Source: JBFISM01 sp041608535 (GTDB taxonomy: Bacteria > Actinomycetota > Acidimicrobiia > Spongiisociales > UBA5794). From it: a DNA stretch of 28,981 nucleotides. The notes under the pieces are model-generated. The model was not told where the DNA came from. It did not search any database and worked only from the letters and a program-made list of their open reading frames with translations. Positions 7,691-15,636 of this stretch are shown here, piece by piece. Within the stretch, counting starts at the first letter, position 1. Each line of letters begins with the position of its first letter. Both the position numbers and the translations under genes were made by a program. The stretch spans positions 1 through 28,981 of the forward strand of contig JBFISM010000030.1 in assembly GCA_041608535.1 (NCBI GenBank), given 5' to 3'.

Positions 7691-9655
7691 GTGGATATGC
7701 GACTGCTCGGGGTGGGGTACGGGTTGACCGCCACGACCGGAGTCGATGTCGGCGGCACCTTCACCGATGTCGCATCGTGGGACGGCGCTGCGCTCGTCAC
7801 TCGCAAGGTTCCGTCCACACCCGACGATCAGAGCCGTGCCGTCGTTGCGGGCATCGAGCCGCTCGCCGTGGCCGGTCGGCTGCTTCACGGCACGACGGTC
7901 GCCACCAACGCACTGCTCGAGCGCCGCGGGGCCCGTGCCGCTCTGGTGACGACTCCCGGATTCGAGGACGTGATCGAGATCGGGCGGCAGCACCGACCAT
8001 CGCTGTACGATCCCGCCGCCGATCGTCCCCGACCACTCATCGCCCGTGACGCTCGCTTCGGTGTCGACGATCCCGCAGCAGTCGGCCGTCTCGATCTCGG
8101 CGGGTACGACGCCGTTGCCGTTTCTCTGATGTACGGCTTTGCCCGCCACGACGCCGAGCACGCCATCGCCTCGGCCATCGCCGCCCAATGGCCGGCTGTG
8201 GCGGTCTCCACCGGCAGCGCCGTGTCACCTGAGTTCCGCGAGTACGAACGCACTGCAACGGCGGTCCTGAACGCTTTCCTCGTCCCGGAGACGGGGCGCT
8301 ATCTGCTGTCGCTGCGCAGCCGGGTCGGCTCTCTGGCGGGCGCAGAGGATGTGCTCGTGATGCGTTCCTCGGGTGGGCTGATACCGGTGGCCACCGCAGC
8401 CGGCCTCCCGACCGCGATCCTCCTGTCCGGTCCGGCCGGGGGGGTGCGTGCTGCAGCGGCGTTGGGCGAGGCGCACGGCCGGAACCACATCATCTCCTTC
8501 GACATGGGCGGTACCTCGACCGATGTGTCGCGCATCGTGGAGGGGAGACCGCAGATCTCGTATGAACGCGCCATCGACGGACATCCCTGCAGGATGCCGT
8601 CGATCGCCATCAATACGGTTGGCGCTGGTGGAGGCAGCATCGCCTGGGTCGATCCCGGTGGTTCTCTGCGAGTGGGACCTCAGAGCGCAGGGGCGGTCCC
8701 TGGACCGGTGAGCTACGGGGGTGGTGGTGTGGACCCAACCGTGACGGATGCCAATCTCGCGCTGGGGCGGCTCCCCGCTTCCACCCAGCTCGGAGGCACG
8801 CTGAGCCTCGACGGCAAGGCAGCGATGCAGGCCCTCGCCGGGTTGGGGGACGAGATCGGCGTGGATCCGTTCGCCGCTGCGCAAGGTGTGGTCCGGATCG
8901 TGGAGGAGGTCATGGCGGGGGCGATCCGCACCGTGTCCGTCCAGGAGGGGATCGATCCGGGAGATGCGACGCTCGTGGCCTTTGGTGGGGCCGGCGGTCT
9001 CCATGCGTCGGCTCTCGCTCGCACACTCGGAATGAGGAGCGTTCTCGTTCCTCCGCACGCCGGGGTCTTCTCCGCCCTCGGCTTGCTGTTGAGCCCGATG
9101 CGGATCGACGTGGCGCAGAGCCGTTTCCTGACTCCGCAGGAGCCTGCAGCGTTGGACGAAGCAGTTCGGGACATCATTCGTGCCGGGCGGGCGGCGTTCC
9201 ACGACCAGACGCGGACACACCTCGATGCGGTCGATGTCTTCGTCGACACGCGCTACGTGGGGCAGTCGCACGAGATCACCGTTCCGTATTTCGGCGACGG
9301 ATGGGCCGCAGTGACCGAGCGCTTTGCGGCGATGCATCGAGAGCGCAACGGTTTTGCCAGACCCGAGGACCCGATCGAGATCGTGACGGTGCGGGCAGAA
9401 GTCACCGGCCACGCCCAGCTCGCCTACGAGGACCTGCCGCGGCCGCCGGTGACGGGAACGAGCCTCGTCGGGACCACACCGGTGTGGATGGATGGCGAGC
9501 ACGCGGCTGCGGCGTTGATTCGCCGCAGCGGACTGGACCTCGGCGACGAGGTGAGCGGTCCGGCGGTCGTCATCGAGGATGAGGCTGCCAGCTTCATCGC
9601 CGGAGATGAGCGGCTCGAAGTGCTCGAAGACGGATCGTTGGAGATCACATGGTGA
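7691..9655 (+). CDS. hyuA: Hydantoinase/oxoprolinase subunit A
   Basis: ATP-dependent ring opening of hydantoins or 5-oxoproline is the known activity of the family; N-methylhydantoinase and acetone carboxylase subunits are relatives. From the GTG at 7691 the product is 654 residues. The N-terminal domain opens with TGVDVGGTFTDV (16-27), the phosphate loop of the acetate-kinase/Hsp70-like fold. HGTTVATNALLERRG (66-80) and FREYERTATAVLNAFL follow. The second phosphate loop, FDMGGTSTDVSRI, starts near residue 270, and AGGGSIAW and GPVSYG are also family motifs. The start is uncertain: the ATG at 7697, GTG at 7712 and TTG at 7724 are in frame, and the conserved part begins just after the TTG. 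It overlaps hyuB by 7 nt, so the subunits are translationally coupled. The substrate cannot be told from the sequence. Confidence 0.92.
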   Translation: MDMRLLGVGYGLTATTGVDVGGTFTDVASWDGAALVTRKVPSTPDDQSRAVVAGIEPLAVAGRLLHGTTVATNALLERRGARAALVTTPGFEDVIEIGRQHRPSLYDPAADRPRPLIARDARFGVDDPAAVGRLDLGGYDAVAVSLMYGFARHDAEHAIASAIAAQWPAVAVSTGSAVSPEFREYERTATAVLNAFLVPETGRYLLSLRSRVGSLAGAEDVLVMRSSGGLIPVATAAGLPTAILLSGPAGGVRAAAALGEAHGRNHIISFDMGGTSTDVSRIVEGRPQISYERAIDGHPCRMPSIAINTVGAGGGSIAWVDPGGSLRVGPQSAGAVPGPVSYGGGGVDPTVTDANLALGRLPASTQLGGTLSLDGKAAMQALAGLGDEIGVDPFAAAQGVVRIVEEVMAGAIRTVSVQEGIDPGDATLVAFGGAGGLHASALARTLGMRSVLVPPHAGVFSALGLLLSPMRIDVAQSRFLTPQEPAALDEAVRDIIRAGRAAFHDQTRTHLDAVDVFVDTRYVGQSHEITVPYFGDGWAAVTERFAAMHRERNGFARPEDPIEIVTVRAEVTGHAQLAYEDLPRPPVTGTSLVGTTPVWMDGEHAAAALIRRSGLDLGDEVSGPAVVIEDEAASFIAGDERLEVLEDGSLEITW

Positions 9656-11196
9656 GCATCGATGCAGTGACGCTGGAACTCGCCCGTAACCGGCTCACGG
9701 CCGTCGCCGAGGACATGGGGGTCGTTCTGCGTCGTACCGCATACAGCCCGAACATCAAGGAACGGGCGGACTGCTCGGCTGCGATATTCACCTCGTCCGG
9801 CGAGATGCTGGCTCAGGCCGAACACATCCCGGTCCACCTCGGCTCCATGCCGGCGTCGGTCGCGGCGGTGCTGGAGCGGTTCGGTGGGGATCTCGATCCG
9901 GACACGCAGTATGCGGTCAACGACCCGTACCGCGGAGGTACCCATCTCAACGATCTCACCATCGTCCGCCCCGTCCACCTCGAGGGGCGCCTCATCGGGT
10001 GGGTAGGCAACCGGGCGCATCACGCCGACGTCGGTGGGGAGGCTCCCGGGTCCATGCCGGCCCATGCCACCCGCCTCGACCAGGAGGGACATGTGGTGTC
10101 GCCGATGATCGCCGTCCGCAAGGGTCAGTGGGAGGAAGAGTTCCTCGCCCCGTTCCTGGCGGCGACCCGCACCCCCAGCGAACGCCTCGGCGACCTCGGG
10201 GCACAGCTCGGGGCCAACGAGACCGGGGCGCACCGCATGGTCGAGCAGGCCCGCGCAGCCGGGGTCGAGGAATTCTCTGCCGTCTCCGCAGCCTTGCTCG
10301 ACTACGGCGAGCGGCGAATGCGGGCGGCGCTGGCAGACGTTCCCGACGGCAGGTACGAGTTCGAGGACGTGATGGAGTGGGGCAATGGGCTGTTGCCGAT
10401 TCGGGTGGCGGTCACCGTCGACGGTGACGGGTTACACGCCGATTTCGCCGGCACGCACGGTCAGGTGGAGGGCAACATCAATGCCGTACGAGCGGTGACG
10501 CTGTCGTGTCTGTACTACGCAGTACGAGTGGCGACCGATCCCACGATTCCCACCAACGGAGGGGTGTATCGATGTGTGGAGCTCGCCGCGCCGTCGGGGA
10601 GCCTCGTGCATGCACAGCCGCCTGCGGCGGTTGCGGCCGGAAATGTGGAGACGAGCCAGCGGATCGCCGACGCGCTCCTCGGGGCACTTGCGCAGGCGGT
10701 CCCGCACCGTGTGCCCGCCGCCGGTCAGGGCACGATGAACAACGTGCTCATCGGTAACGACGACTTCGCCTACTACGAGACGGTGGCAGGAGGTCAAGGC
10801 GGCAGACCGGGCAAGGCCGGCCAGTCCGGGATCCACACCGGAATGACGAACACGAAGAACACACCCGTCGAGGCGCTCGAGGCTCACTACCCATTCAAGG
10901 TGGTGGCCTACAGGTTGCGCCGCGGCAGTGGCGGTGGGGGTCGCCATCCGGGCGGCGACGGAATCGAGCGCGAGATCGAGTTCTCGGTGCCGGCCACCGT
11001 GTCGCTCATGGGGGAGCGGCGCATCGTGCCGCCGTGGGGTCTGGCGGGCGGCCACCCTGGAGCGACCGGGGAGGACTGGCTCATCCGCAACGGCGACGCG
11101 ATTCGGGTCGACGGCAAGAGCACCTTCGAGGTGAGGCCCGGCGATCGGCTTCGAGTGCTCACCCCGGGTGGCGGCGGCTGGGGCGCACTCGCTTGA
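9649..11196 (+). CDS. hyuB: Hydantoinase/oxoprolinase subunit B
   Basis: 515 residues, the normal length of HyuB. It begins with TLELARNRLTAVAEDMGVVLRRTAYSPNIKERADCSAA, the strongly conserved N-terminus of the family. Other markers are HIPVHLGSMPASV, NDPYRGGTHLNDLTIV, NRAHHADVGG, PTNGGVYRCVEL and the Gly-rich C-terminal LRRGSGGGGRHPGGDG. It pairs with HyuA to form the ATP-dependent amidohydrolase or carboxylase. The ATG at 9649 overlaps the hyuA stop; an adjacent GTG at 9652 is an alternative. The C-terminal ORF end lies 28 nt before the macro-domain gene. No acetone carboxylase gamma subunit or N-carbamoyl amidohydrolase is next to it, so the amidohydrolase type is more likely than a carboxylase, but this is inference. 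Confidence 0.94.
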   Translation: MVSIDAVTLELARNRLTAVAEDMGVVLRRTAYSPNIKERADCSAAIFTSSGEMLAQAEHIPVHLGSMPASVAAVLERFGGDLDPDTQYAVNDPYRGGTHLNDLTIVRPVHLEGRLIGWVGNRAHHADVGGEAPGSMPAHATRLDQEGHVVSPMIAVRKGQWEEEFLAPFLAATRTPSERLGDLGAQLGANETGAHRMVEQARAAGVEEFSAVSAALLDYGERRMRAALADVPDGRYEFEDVMEWGNGLLPIRVAVTVDGDGLHADFAGTHGQVEGNINAVRAVTLSCLYYAVRVATDPTIPTNGGVYRCVELAAPSGSLVHAQPPAAVAAGNVETSQRIADALLGALAQAVPHRVPAAGQGTMNNVLIGNDDFAYYETVAGGQGGRPGKAGQSGIHTGMTNTKNTPVEALEAHYPFKVVAYRLRRGSGGGGRHPGGDGIEREIEFSVPATVSLMGERRIVPPWGLAGGHPGATGEDWLIRNGDAIRVDGKSTFEVRPGDRLRVLTPGGGGWGALA

Positions 11197-11211
11197 GCGC
11201 AGCGGTGCGGC

Positions 11212-11217
11212 GACAAT
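11212..11217 (+). promoter_or_regulatory. Weak putative -10 for the macro-domain gene
   Basis: GACAAT ends 7 nt before the ATG at 11225; the overlapping CAATGT would end 5 nt before it. There is no ribosome binding site. The call is weaker than for the other leaderless starts. Confidence 0.3.
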
Positions 11218-11224
11218 GTGGCCC

Positions 11225-11767
11225 ATGGTCGACTTGCACCTGACTCGCGGAGACATCACGAAGTGTCGTGTGGATGCGATCGTGAACGCGGCCAACTCAT
11301 CCCTGCTCGGTGGCGGGGGTGTGGACGGAGCCATCCACCGCGCCGCCGGTCCCAGCCTGCTCGAGGAGTGCCGTGCCATCGTGGCCCGGCAGGGTGGGTG
11401 TGCCACCGGTGACGCCGTGATCACCGGTGCCGGCGACCTCGCGGCTCACCATGTGATCCACACCGTCGGACCCATCTGGACAGGTGAAGAGCCGGCCGAG
11501 CACGATCGGCTGCTGGCGTCCTGTTATGAGTCCTCGCTACGGCTGGCCGAGGACCACGGACTCGCCTCGGTGGCGTTTCCCAACATCAGCACTGGTGTGT
11601 ACGGCTTCCCCAAGCCGCGAGCTGCTGAGGTCGCCGTGCGGGCGGTGCACCGGATCGCCCCACAGCTGCGTTCGGTCACCGATGTGACGTTCGTGTGCTT
11701 CGATGAAGAGAATCACGACATCTACGAGCGCACACTGGCAACGGTCGGTCCAGACGGCGACGAGTGA
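11225..11767 (+). CDS. Macro-domain ADP-ribose-binding hydrolase (YmdB/MacroD-like)
   Basis: 180 residues forming one macro domain. The N-terminal DLHLTRGDITKCRVDAIVNAANSSL and GGGGVDGAIHRAAG carry the NAAN motif and the glycine loop that binds ADP-ribose. PNISTGVYGFP (in the second half) is the second loop. Both match the MacroD-type subclass, which hydrolyses O-acetyl-ADP-ribose and mono-ADP-ribosyl esters on proteins. The ATG at 11225 is used because the fold starts at VDLHLT; the frame from 11168 only adds sequence that overlaps hyuB. It sits between hyuB and an MFS transporter in the same direction. A function linked to either neighbour is not apparent. Confidence 0.92.
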   Translation: MVDLHLTRGDITKCRVDAIVNAANSSLLGGGGVDGAIHRAAGPSLLEECRAIVARQGGCATGDAVITGAGDLAAHHVIHTVGPIWTGEEPAEHDRLLASCYESSLRLAEDHGLASVAFPNISTGVYGFPKPRAAEVAVRAVHRIAPQLRSVTDVTFVCFDEENHDIYERTLATVGPDGDE

Positions 11768-11784
11768 GCGCCGGCTGCGCTGAG

Positions 11785-11790
11785 TAGTCT
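11785..11790 (+). promoter_or_regulatory. Putative leaderless promoter -10 for the MFS gene
   Basis: TAGTCT ends 6 nt before the GTG at 11797. No Shine-Dalgarno sequence is present, which supports the GTG as the true start. Confidence 0.5.
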
Positions 11791-11796
11791 CCGGCG

Positions 11797-13035
11797 GTGG
11801 ATCGAGCACCCGGCGGTGATGTTCATCCTGAGAGGCTGCTGCCGCTCATCCTGGCGATCTCGGGCGCCGGTGTTCTCACCTTCTCACTCATCGGTCCCGC
11901 TCTCCCCGACCTCGCCACGGACTTGGAAGTCTCTCGGGGCGTCATCGGCATGGTGCAGGGGGCGGTGGCCATACCCGGCATCTTCCTCGCCATCTTCATC
12001 GGCTACCTCGCCGACCTTCGCGGCAGGCGGTTCGTTGCGATCTTCAGCCTGTTGCTCTTCGGTGTCGGCGGCACACTCGGGTTCTTCGCCAGGTCTTTCT
12101 GGCCGCTCGTCGTCGTGCGGGCGATCCAGGGCATTGGCACTTCTGGGATTCTCAGCCTCGGGGTCGTCGTCATCGGAGATCTGTGGCCGCCCGGAAGCGA
12201 GCGGCGCCGAATGTTGGGGATCAACAGCTCGGCGATCACGGTGACCGGTCTGGTATCGCCGATACTCGGCGGCGCACTGGCCGCCGGAGGCGTCTACCGA
12301 CCGTTTCTCGTCTACCTCGTGGCGTTTCCGCTCGCCGTGTGGGCGCGCAAGCTGCCGGGACGACCCACAGGGCCGCCCCCGCCTCCTCCCCTCCAGCACG
12401 TGCGCAGCATGGTTTCCAGTCTGCGCGAGTCCGCTTTGCTCGCCGACTTCCTGGGACTTTTGCCGTTCTCCTTCGTGATGATGGTGGTGTTCATCGGTTT
12501 CGCATTCACGACGACACCGCTGTACCTCGAGCAGGTGTTCGGCGTGGGGTCGACGGGGCGCGGGTTGCTCATGTCTTTCGCCTCGCTGGGGTCGAGCACC
12601 GGTGCGTTGCTGTCTGCTCGCACCACCGAGCGCTTCTCCAGCACACGCGTTTTCACGGGATCGTTCGTCCTCGTGACGACCGGGTTCCTCGCCATCGCCA
12701 CGGCGCCTGGCTTGTGGCTGGTGGCCACTGCCCTGATCAGCGTGGGACTCGGTATCGGCCTCGTATTTCCCATCGTGCAGAATTTCGTCACGTCGTCGGT
12801 ACCCGATTCCGAGCGAGGAGCCGCCGTGGGAACGTGGATCTCCTCGATTCGCATCGGCCAGGCGGTCGGCCCGATCATCGCAACATGGACGCTCGCCGCT
12901 CTCGGTGACCGCCAGGCCTACGTTCTTGCGGCAGGTGTCGTGTTCGTGCTCACGTTGGCATGGCAGCCGCTGCGTGCATTAGCCCGGGCGCAGACCGGGG
13001 AAGACGATCAGCTCGACGCCCGAGTACGATCGTGA
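11797..13035 (+). CDS. Major facilitator superfamily transporter, drug/proton antiporter-like
   Basis: 412 residues with about twelve hydrophobic segments in two halves separated by a basic, Pro-rich loop (about 190-205, with a run of prolines). The loop between segments 2 and 3 reads GYLADLRGRRFVAIF, the MFS motif A. RAIQGIGTSG matches the fourth-segment motif, and segment 5 has VSPILGGALA, the motif C pattern typical of proton-driven exporters. The C-terminal ~25 residues are hydrophilic. It lies in the inner membrane and probably exports small molecules by proton antiport; the substrate is unknown. It has its own leaderless promoter 29 nt after the macro-domain gene. No regulator is next to it. 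Confidence 0.9.
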   Translation: MDRAPGGDVHPERLLPLILAISGAGVLTFSLIGPALPDLATDLEVSRGVIGMVQGAVAIPGIFLAIFIGYLADLRGRRFVAIFSLLLFGVGGTLGFFARSFWPLVVVRAIQGIGTSGILSLGVVVIGDLWPPGSERRRMLGINSSAITVTGLVSPILGGALAAGGVYRPFLVYLVAFPLAVWARKLPGRPTGPPPPPPLQHVRSMVSSLRESALLADFLGLLPFSFVMMVVFIGFAFTTTPLYLEQVFGVGSTGRGLLMSFASLGSSTGALLSARTTERFSSTRVFTGSFVLVTTGFLAIATAPGLWLVATALISVGLGIGLVFPIVQNFVTSSVPDSERGAAVGTWISSIRIGQAVGPIIATWTLAALGDRQAYVLAAGVVFVLTLAWQPLRALARAQTGEDDQLDARVRS

Positions 13036-13096
13036 GCGGATCGGTTGATCGGCTCGGGGTCGGACTACGGTGTGTGCCCGGGGCTACGATGCATCC

Positions 13097-13112
13097 GATG
13101 CCGGTTGGCATC
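13097..13112. other. Short perfect stem-loop after the MFS gene
   Basis: GATGCC, a GGTT loop and GGCATC form a perfect 6-bp stem 61 nt after the MFS stop codon. There is no T-run, so termination is only a possibility. Confidence 0.3.
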
Positions 13113-13177
13113 TCGCGATGTGGAACGGCATTCGACGTTGGTGATCGTTGAGATGCGGCCGCCAGTCGCATCATTGG

Positions 13178-13207
13178 TTGAATCCGACGTTCGCTGCTCG
13201 CTAGTTT
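13178..13207 (+). promoter_or_regulatory. Putative promoter of the aap operon
   Basis: TTGAAT (13178-13183), an 18-nt spacer and TAGTTT (13202-13207) stand upstream of aapJ. Transcription would start near 13214 and give a leader of about 44 nt with a Shine-Dalgarno site. This differs from the leaderless starts nearby. Confidence 0.5.
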
Positions 13208-13220
13208 TCATACACAAGGC

Positions 13221-13250
13221 GGCGGGTGACCGCCGTCTCCTGAAGGAGGT
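13221..13250 (+). promoter_or_regulatory. Structured ribosome binding site of aapJ
   Basis: A perfect 5-bp stem GGCGG/CCGCC with a GTGA loop (13221-13234) is followed at once by CTCC-TGAA-GGAG (13237-13248). The second stem includes part of the strong Shine-Dalgarno AAGGAGGT (13243-13250), which stands 7 nt before the ATG. The anti-SD-like CTCC could mask the site, or the stems may stabilise the mRNA. It is the strongest ribosome binding site in the window. Confidence 0.45.
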
Positions 13251-13257
13251 ACATCCC

Positions 13258-14397
13258 ATGAAACGCTGGATCTCCCTCATCGCCGTTCTCGTGCTCGTTC
13301 TCGCTGCCTGTACCAGTGATGACGACGGCGACGGTGGTGCGGACACAACGGCTGGTGCCACGACCGGTGACACCACAGCCGATACGACATCCGACACTGT
13401 GCAGCTCACTCAAGGTGGCAACACCCTTGGTGCCGTACAGGACCGGGGCACCCTGGTTTGTGGCGTCAACGACGCCGTCCCGGGCTTTGGCTTCACCGAC
13501 GCCGAGGGCAACTTCTCTGGCTTCGACATCGACTATTGCCGGGCGCTTGCGGCCGCAGTGCTCGGGGACTCCGAAGCAGTGGAGTTCCGGCCGCTGACGG
13601 CACAGCAGCGCTTCACGGCTCTGCAGTCCGGTGAGATCGACGTGCTCATCCGCAACACGACCTTCACGGCGAGCCGTGACGGCAGCGAAGGCGCCACGTT
13701 CCTCACCACCACGTTCTACGACGGGCAGGGCATGATGGTGCGAGCCGACAGCGGTATCAGCAGCATCGACGATATGAACAACCTGTCGGTCTGCGTGCTG
13801 TCGGGCACCACCACCGAGCTCAACCTCGCCACGAGGATGGCGGCGGGGGGCCTCAGCTACACGCCGCTCACCTTCGAGGCCAACGATCAGCTGCAGGCCG
13901 CATTCGTGGCCGGCCAGTGCGACGGCTGGACATCGGACAAGTCTCAGCTTGCCGGGGTGCGCTCCAACTGGCCCGACGCCGACGGCGGCCCGGAGGCTCT
14001 GGTGATCCTCGATGAGACGTTCTCGAAAGAGCCGCTGGGTCCGGTCGTTGCCGATGGTGACAGCCAGTGGGCCCAGGTGGTCAACTGGACCGTGCTGTGC
14101 ACCATCCAGGCTGAGGAGTTCGGCATCGACTCGTCGAGTGTCAGCAACTACAGCGGCGATGACACCGCGGTGAAGCGTCTCCTCGGCATCGAGGTCGAAA
14201 CCGACGACGGCATGACGGTGTTCGATGCGGGCCTCGGCCTTCCGACCGACTTCTGTGTCAACGTCGTCAGCCAGGTGGGCAACTACGCCGAGATCTTCAA
14301 CAACAACGTTGGGCCCGACACTTCTCTCGGGTTGACTCGAGGCGTGAACTCGCTGTGGACCGAGGGTGGCTTGCTGTACGCACCGCCGTTCCGGTAA
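13258..14397 (+). CDS. aapJ: Polar amino-acid ABC transporter, substrate-binding lipoprotein (AapJ/BztA type)
   Basis: 379 residues. The N-terminus is a lipoprotein signal peptide: basic MKRW, a hydrophobic stretch, and the lipobox LAAC with the lipidated Cys at 18. An Asp/Thr-rich linker (about 19-47) follows. The mature part starts with GNTLGAVQDRGTLVCGVNDAVPGFGF and contains DIDYCRALAAAVLGD, the pattern of AapJ/BztA, binding proteins for glutamate, glutamine, aspartate and asparagine. Other family markers are FTALQSGEIDVLIRNTTFT and the C-terminal GLTRGVNSLWTEGGLLYAPP. In proteobacteria this protein is free in the periplasm; here it is anchored by a lipid. The ATG at 13258 gives the signal peptide; the frame extended to 13045 has no support. 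It is the first gene of a four-gene operon. Confidence 0.95.
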   Translation: MKRWISLIAVLVLVLAACTSDDDGDGGADTTAGATTGDTTADTTSDTVQLTQGGNTLGAVQDRGTLVCGVNDAVPGFGFTDAEGNFSGFDIDYCRALAAAVLGDSEAVEFRPLTAQQRFTALQSGEIDVLIRNTTFTASRDGSEGATFLTTTFYDGQGMMVRADSGISSIDDMNNLSVCVLSGTTTELNLATRMAAGGLSYTPLTFEANDQLQAAFVAGQCDGWTSDKSQLAGVRSNWPDADGGPEALVILDETFSKEPLGPVVADGDSQWAQVVNWTVLCTIQAEEFGIDSSSVSNYSGDDTAVKRLLGIEVETDDGMTVFDAGLGLPTDFCVNVVSQVGNYAEIFNNNVGPDTSLGLTRGVNSLWTEGGLLYAPPFR

Positions 14398-14416
14398 ACG
14401 GACACTGACATCGCGT

Positions 14417-14444
14417 AGGGGCCGGGCCGAGAGACCCGGCCCCT
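14417..14444 (+). other. Intercistronic stem-loop between aapJ and aapQ
   Basis: AGGGGCCGGG (14417-14426), an 8-nt loop and CCCGGCCCCT (14435-14444) form a perfect 10-bp GC stem. It stands 19 nt after the aapJ stop and before the aapQ ribosome binding site. There is no T-run. Such stems after binding-protein genes are known to protect the upstream mRNA or to reduce read-through, so that more binding protein than permease is made. Confidence 0.65.
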
Positions 14445-14460
14445 CCGCAAGGGGAGGAAC

Positions 14461-15636
14461 GTGACAAGGACACGATCGCCGGTCGAGACCCGACCGCCGC
14501 TGTGGCGCAATCTGCGGGTCATCCGAGCAGTCGTGCAGATCATCGCCGTTGTCGTCGTCTTCACGCTCGTCTGGATCCTGTGGAACAACCTGCGCACCGA
14601 GCTGACGGAGCGCAACCTCCCCACGACCTTCGACTTCCTCGATCGGCCCACCGGGGTCAACATCCCCGACAGCGACTTCGATCCCGCTTCACCGATTCAG
14701 AGCGCACTGCTCGTCGGCATCAAGAACACGTTTGCACTGGCGATCGTCGGGATTCCCTTGCTGACAGTGCTCGGCACGCTCGTCGGGATCGCGCGGCTCT
14801 CGTCGAACTGGCTGGTCGCCAAGGCAGCGACCGTGTACGTCGAGACGATTCGCAACATCCCCCCGCTGCTCATCATCTTCTTCGTCTTCAACGCAGTCAT
14901 CCTGCAGCTGCCGCCACCACGTGATCCGGTGACCCCGCTCGACTGGTTCGTCGTGAGCAATCTCAAGCTCACCGGTCCGAGCTTCGCCACGTCCGAGGGA
15001 GCCGGTGCGCTGTGGGGAATCACGCTCGTCGGGCTCGTCGTCGGGGCGATCGTGGCGTACTGGCGCACGAGGTACTCGGAGCAGACCGGACATCATCATC
15101 ACCGGGTGCTGTGGGGCTTGGGGGTGCTCGTGAGCTTCTTCGTCGTCGGCTACTTCCTCACCAGCCGGCCGCTCGCCATCTCGCTGCCCAGTGTCGACGG
15201 TCGCGTCATCACCGGCGGCTTCGGCGGTCTGGGCTCGTACTTCGCCGTGCTCATGGCGCTCGTGGCGTACACCGCCAGCCACGTCGCCGAGATCGTCCGT
15301 GGTTCGATTCTGGCGGTGCCCAGGGGTCAGACCGAGGCGTCCAATGCGCTGGCGCTCTCTGGCTTCCAGCGTTTGCGCTACGTCATCCTTCCCCAGGCTT
15401 ATCGAGTTGCGTTGCCGCCCATCATCAACCAGTACCTCAACTACGTGAAGAACACGTCGCTCGCCATTGCGGTTGGGTTCAGCGAGATCACGCTCATCAC
15501 GTTCCAGGCGATCGGCAACGGGCAACCCGCACCGCAGCTCATCCTCTTACTGATGGCGTCGTACCTGGCGTTCTCGCTCACCATCTCGGTCATCGTCAAC
15601 TACCTGAACCGGCGTCTCCAGTTGGTGGGTCGCTGA
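14461..15636 (+). CDS. aapQ: Polar amino-acid ABC transporter permease (AapQ/BztB type)
   Basis: 391 residues with a hydrophobic segment at about 25-43 and a large loop before the permease core, as in AapQ/BztB. The core holds VGIKNTFALAIVGIPLLTVLGTL, ETIRNIPPLL and the cytoplasmic coupling loop (EAA motif) AEIVRGSILAVPRGQTEASNALALSG, which contacts the ATPase. The C-terminal NYVKNTSLAIAVGFSEITLI is typical of polar amino-acid permeases. A His cluster, HHHH, occurs in a central loop. The GTG at 14461 follows GGGGAGG by a few bases. The stop overlaps the aapM start by 1 nt (TGATG), so translation is coupled. Confidence 0.94.
   Translation: MTRTRSPVETRPPLWRNLRVIRAVVQIIAVVVVFTLVWILWNNLRTELTERNLPTTFDFLDRPTGVNIPDSDFDPASPIQSALLVGIKNTFALAIVGIPLLTVLGTLVGIARLSSNWLVAKAATVYVETIRNIPPLLIIFFVFNAVILQLPPPRDPVTPLDWFVVSNLKLTGPSFATSEGAGALWGITLVGLVVGAIVAYWRTRYSEQTGHHHHRVLWGLGVLVSFFVVGYFLTSRPLAISLPSVDGRVITGGFGGLGSYFAVLMALVAYTASHVAEIVRGSILAVPRGQTEASNALALSGFQRLRYVILPQAYRVALPPIINQYLNYVKNTSLAIAVGFSEITLITFQAIGNGQPAPQLILLLMASYLAFSLTISVIVNYLNRRLQLVGR

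Noticed and set aside
8225..9502. Long minus-strand open frame (425 codons) opposite hyuA
   Set aside because: It is a GC-rich shadow of hyuA: no domain, odd His/Arg-rich composition, while the plus strand carries the complete conserved HyuA.
7691..9655. Acetone carboxylase beta subunit as the identity of the HyuA-like gene
   Set aside because: No small gamma subunit follows hyuB and the protein is somewhat short, so I kept the general hydantoinase/oxoprolinase call.
15012..15635. Upstream extension of the aapM frame
   Set aside because: It overlaps aapQ in another frame and reads as low-complexity Arg/His-rich sequence. The ATG at 15636 matches the family start and overlaps the aapQ stop.
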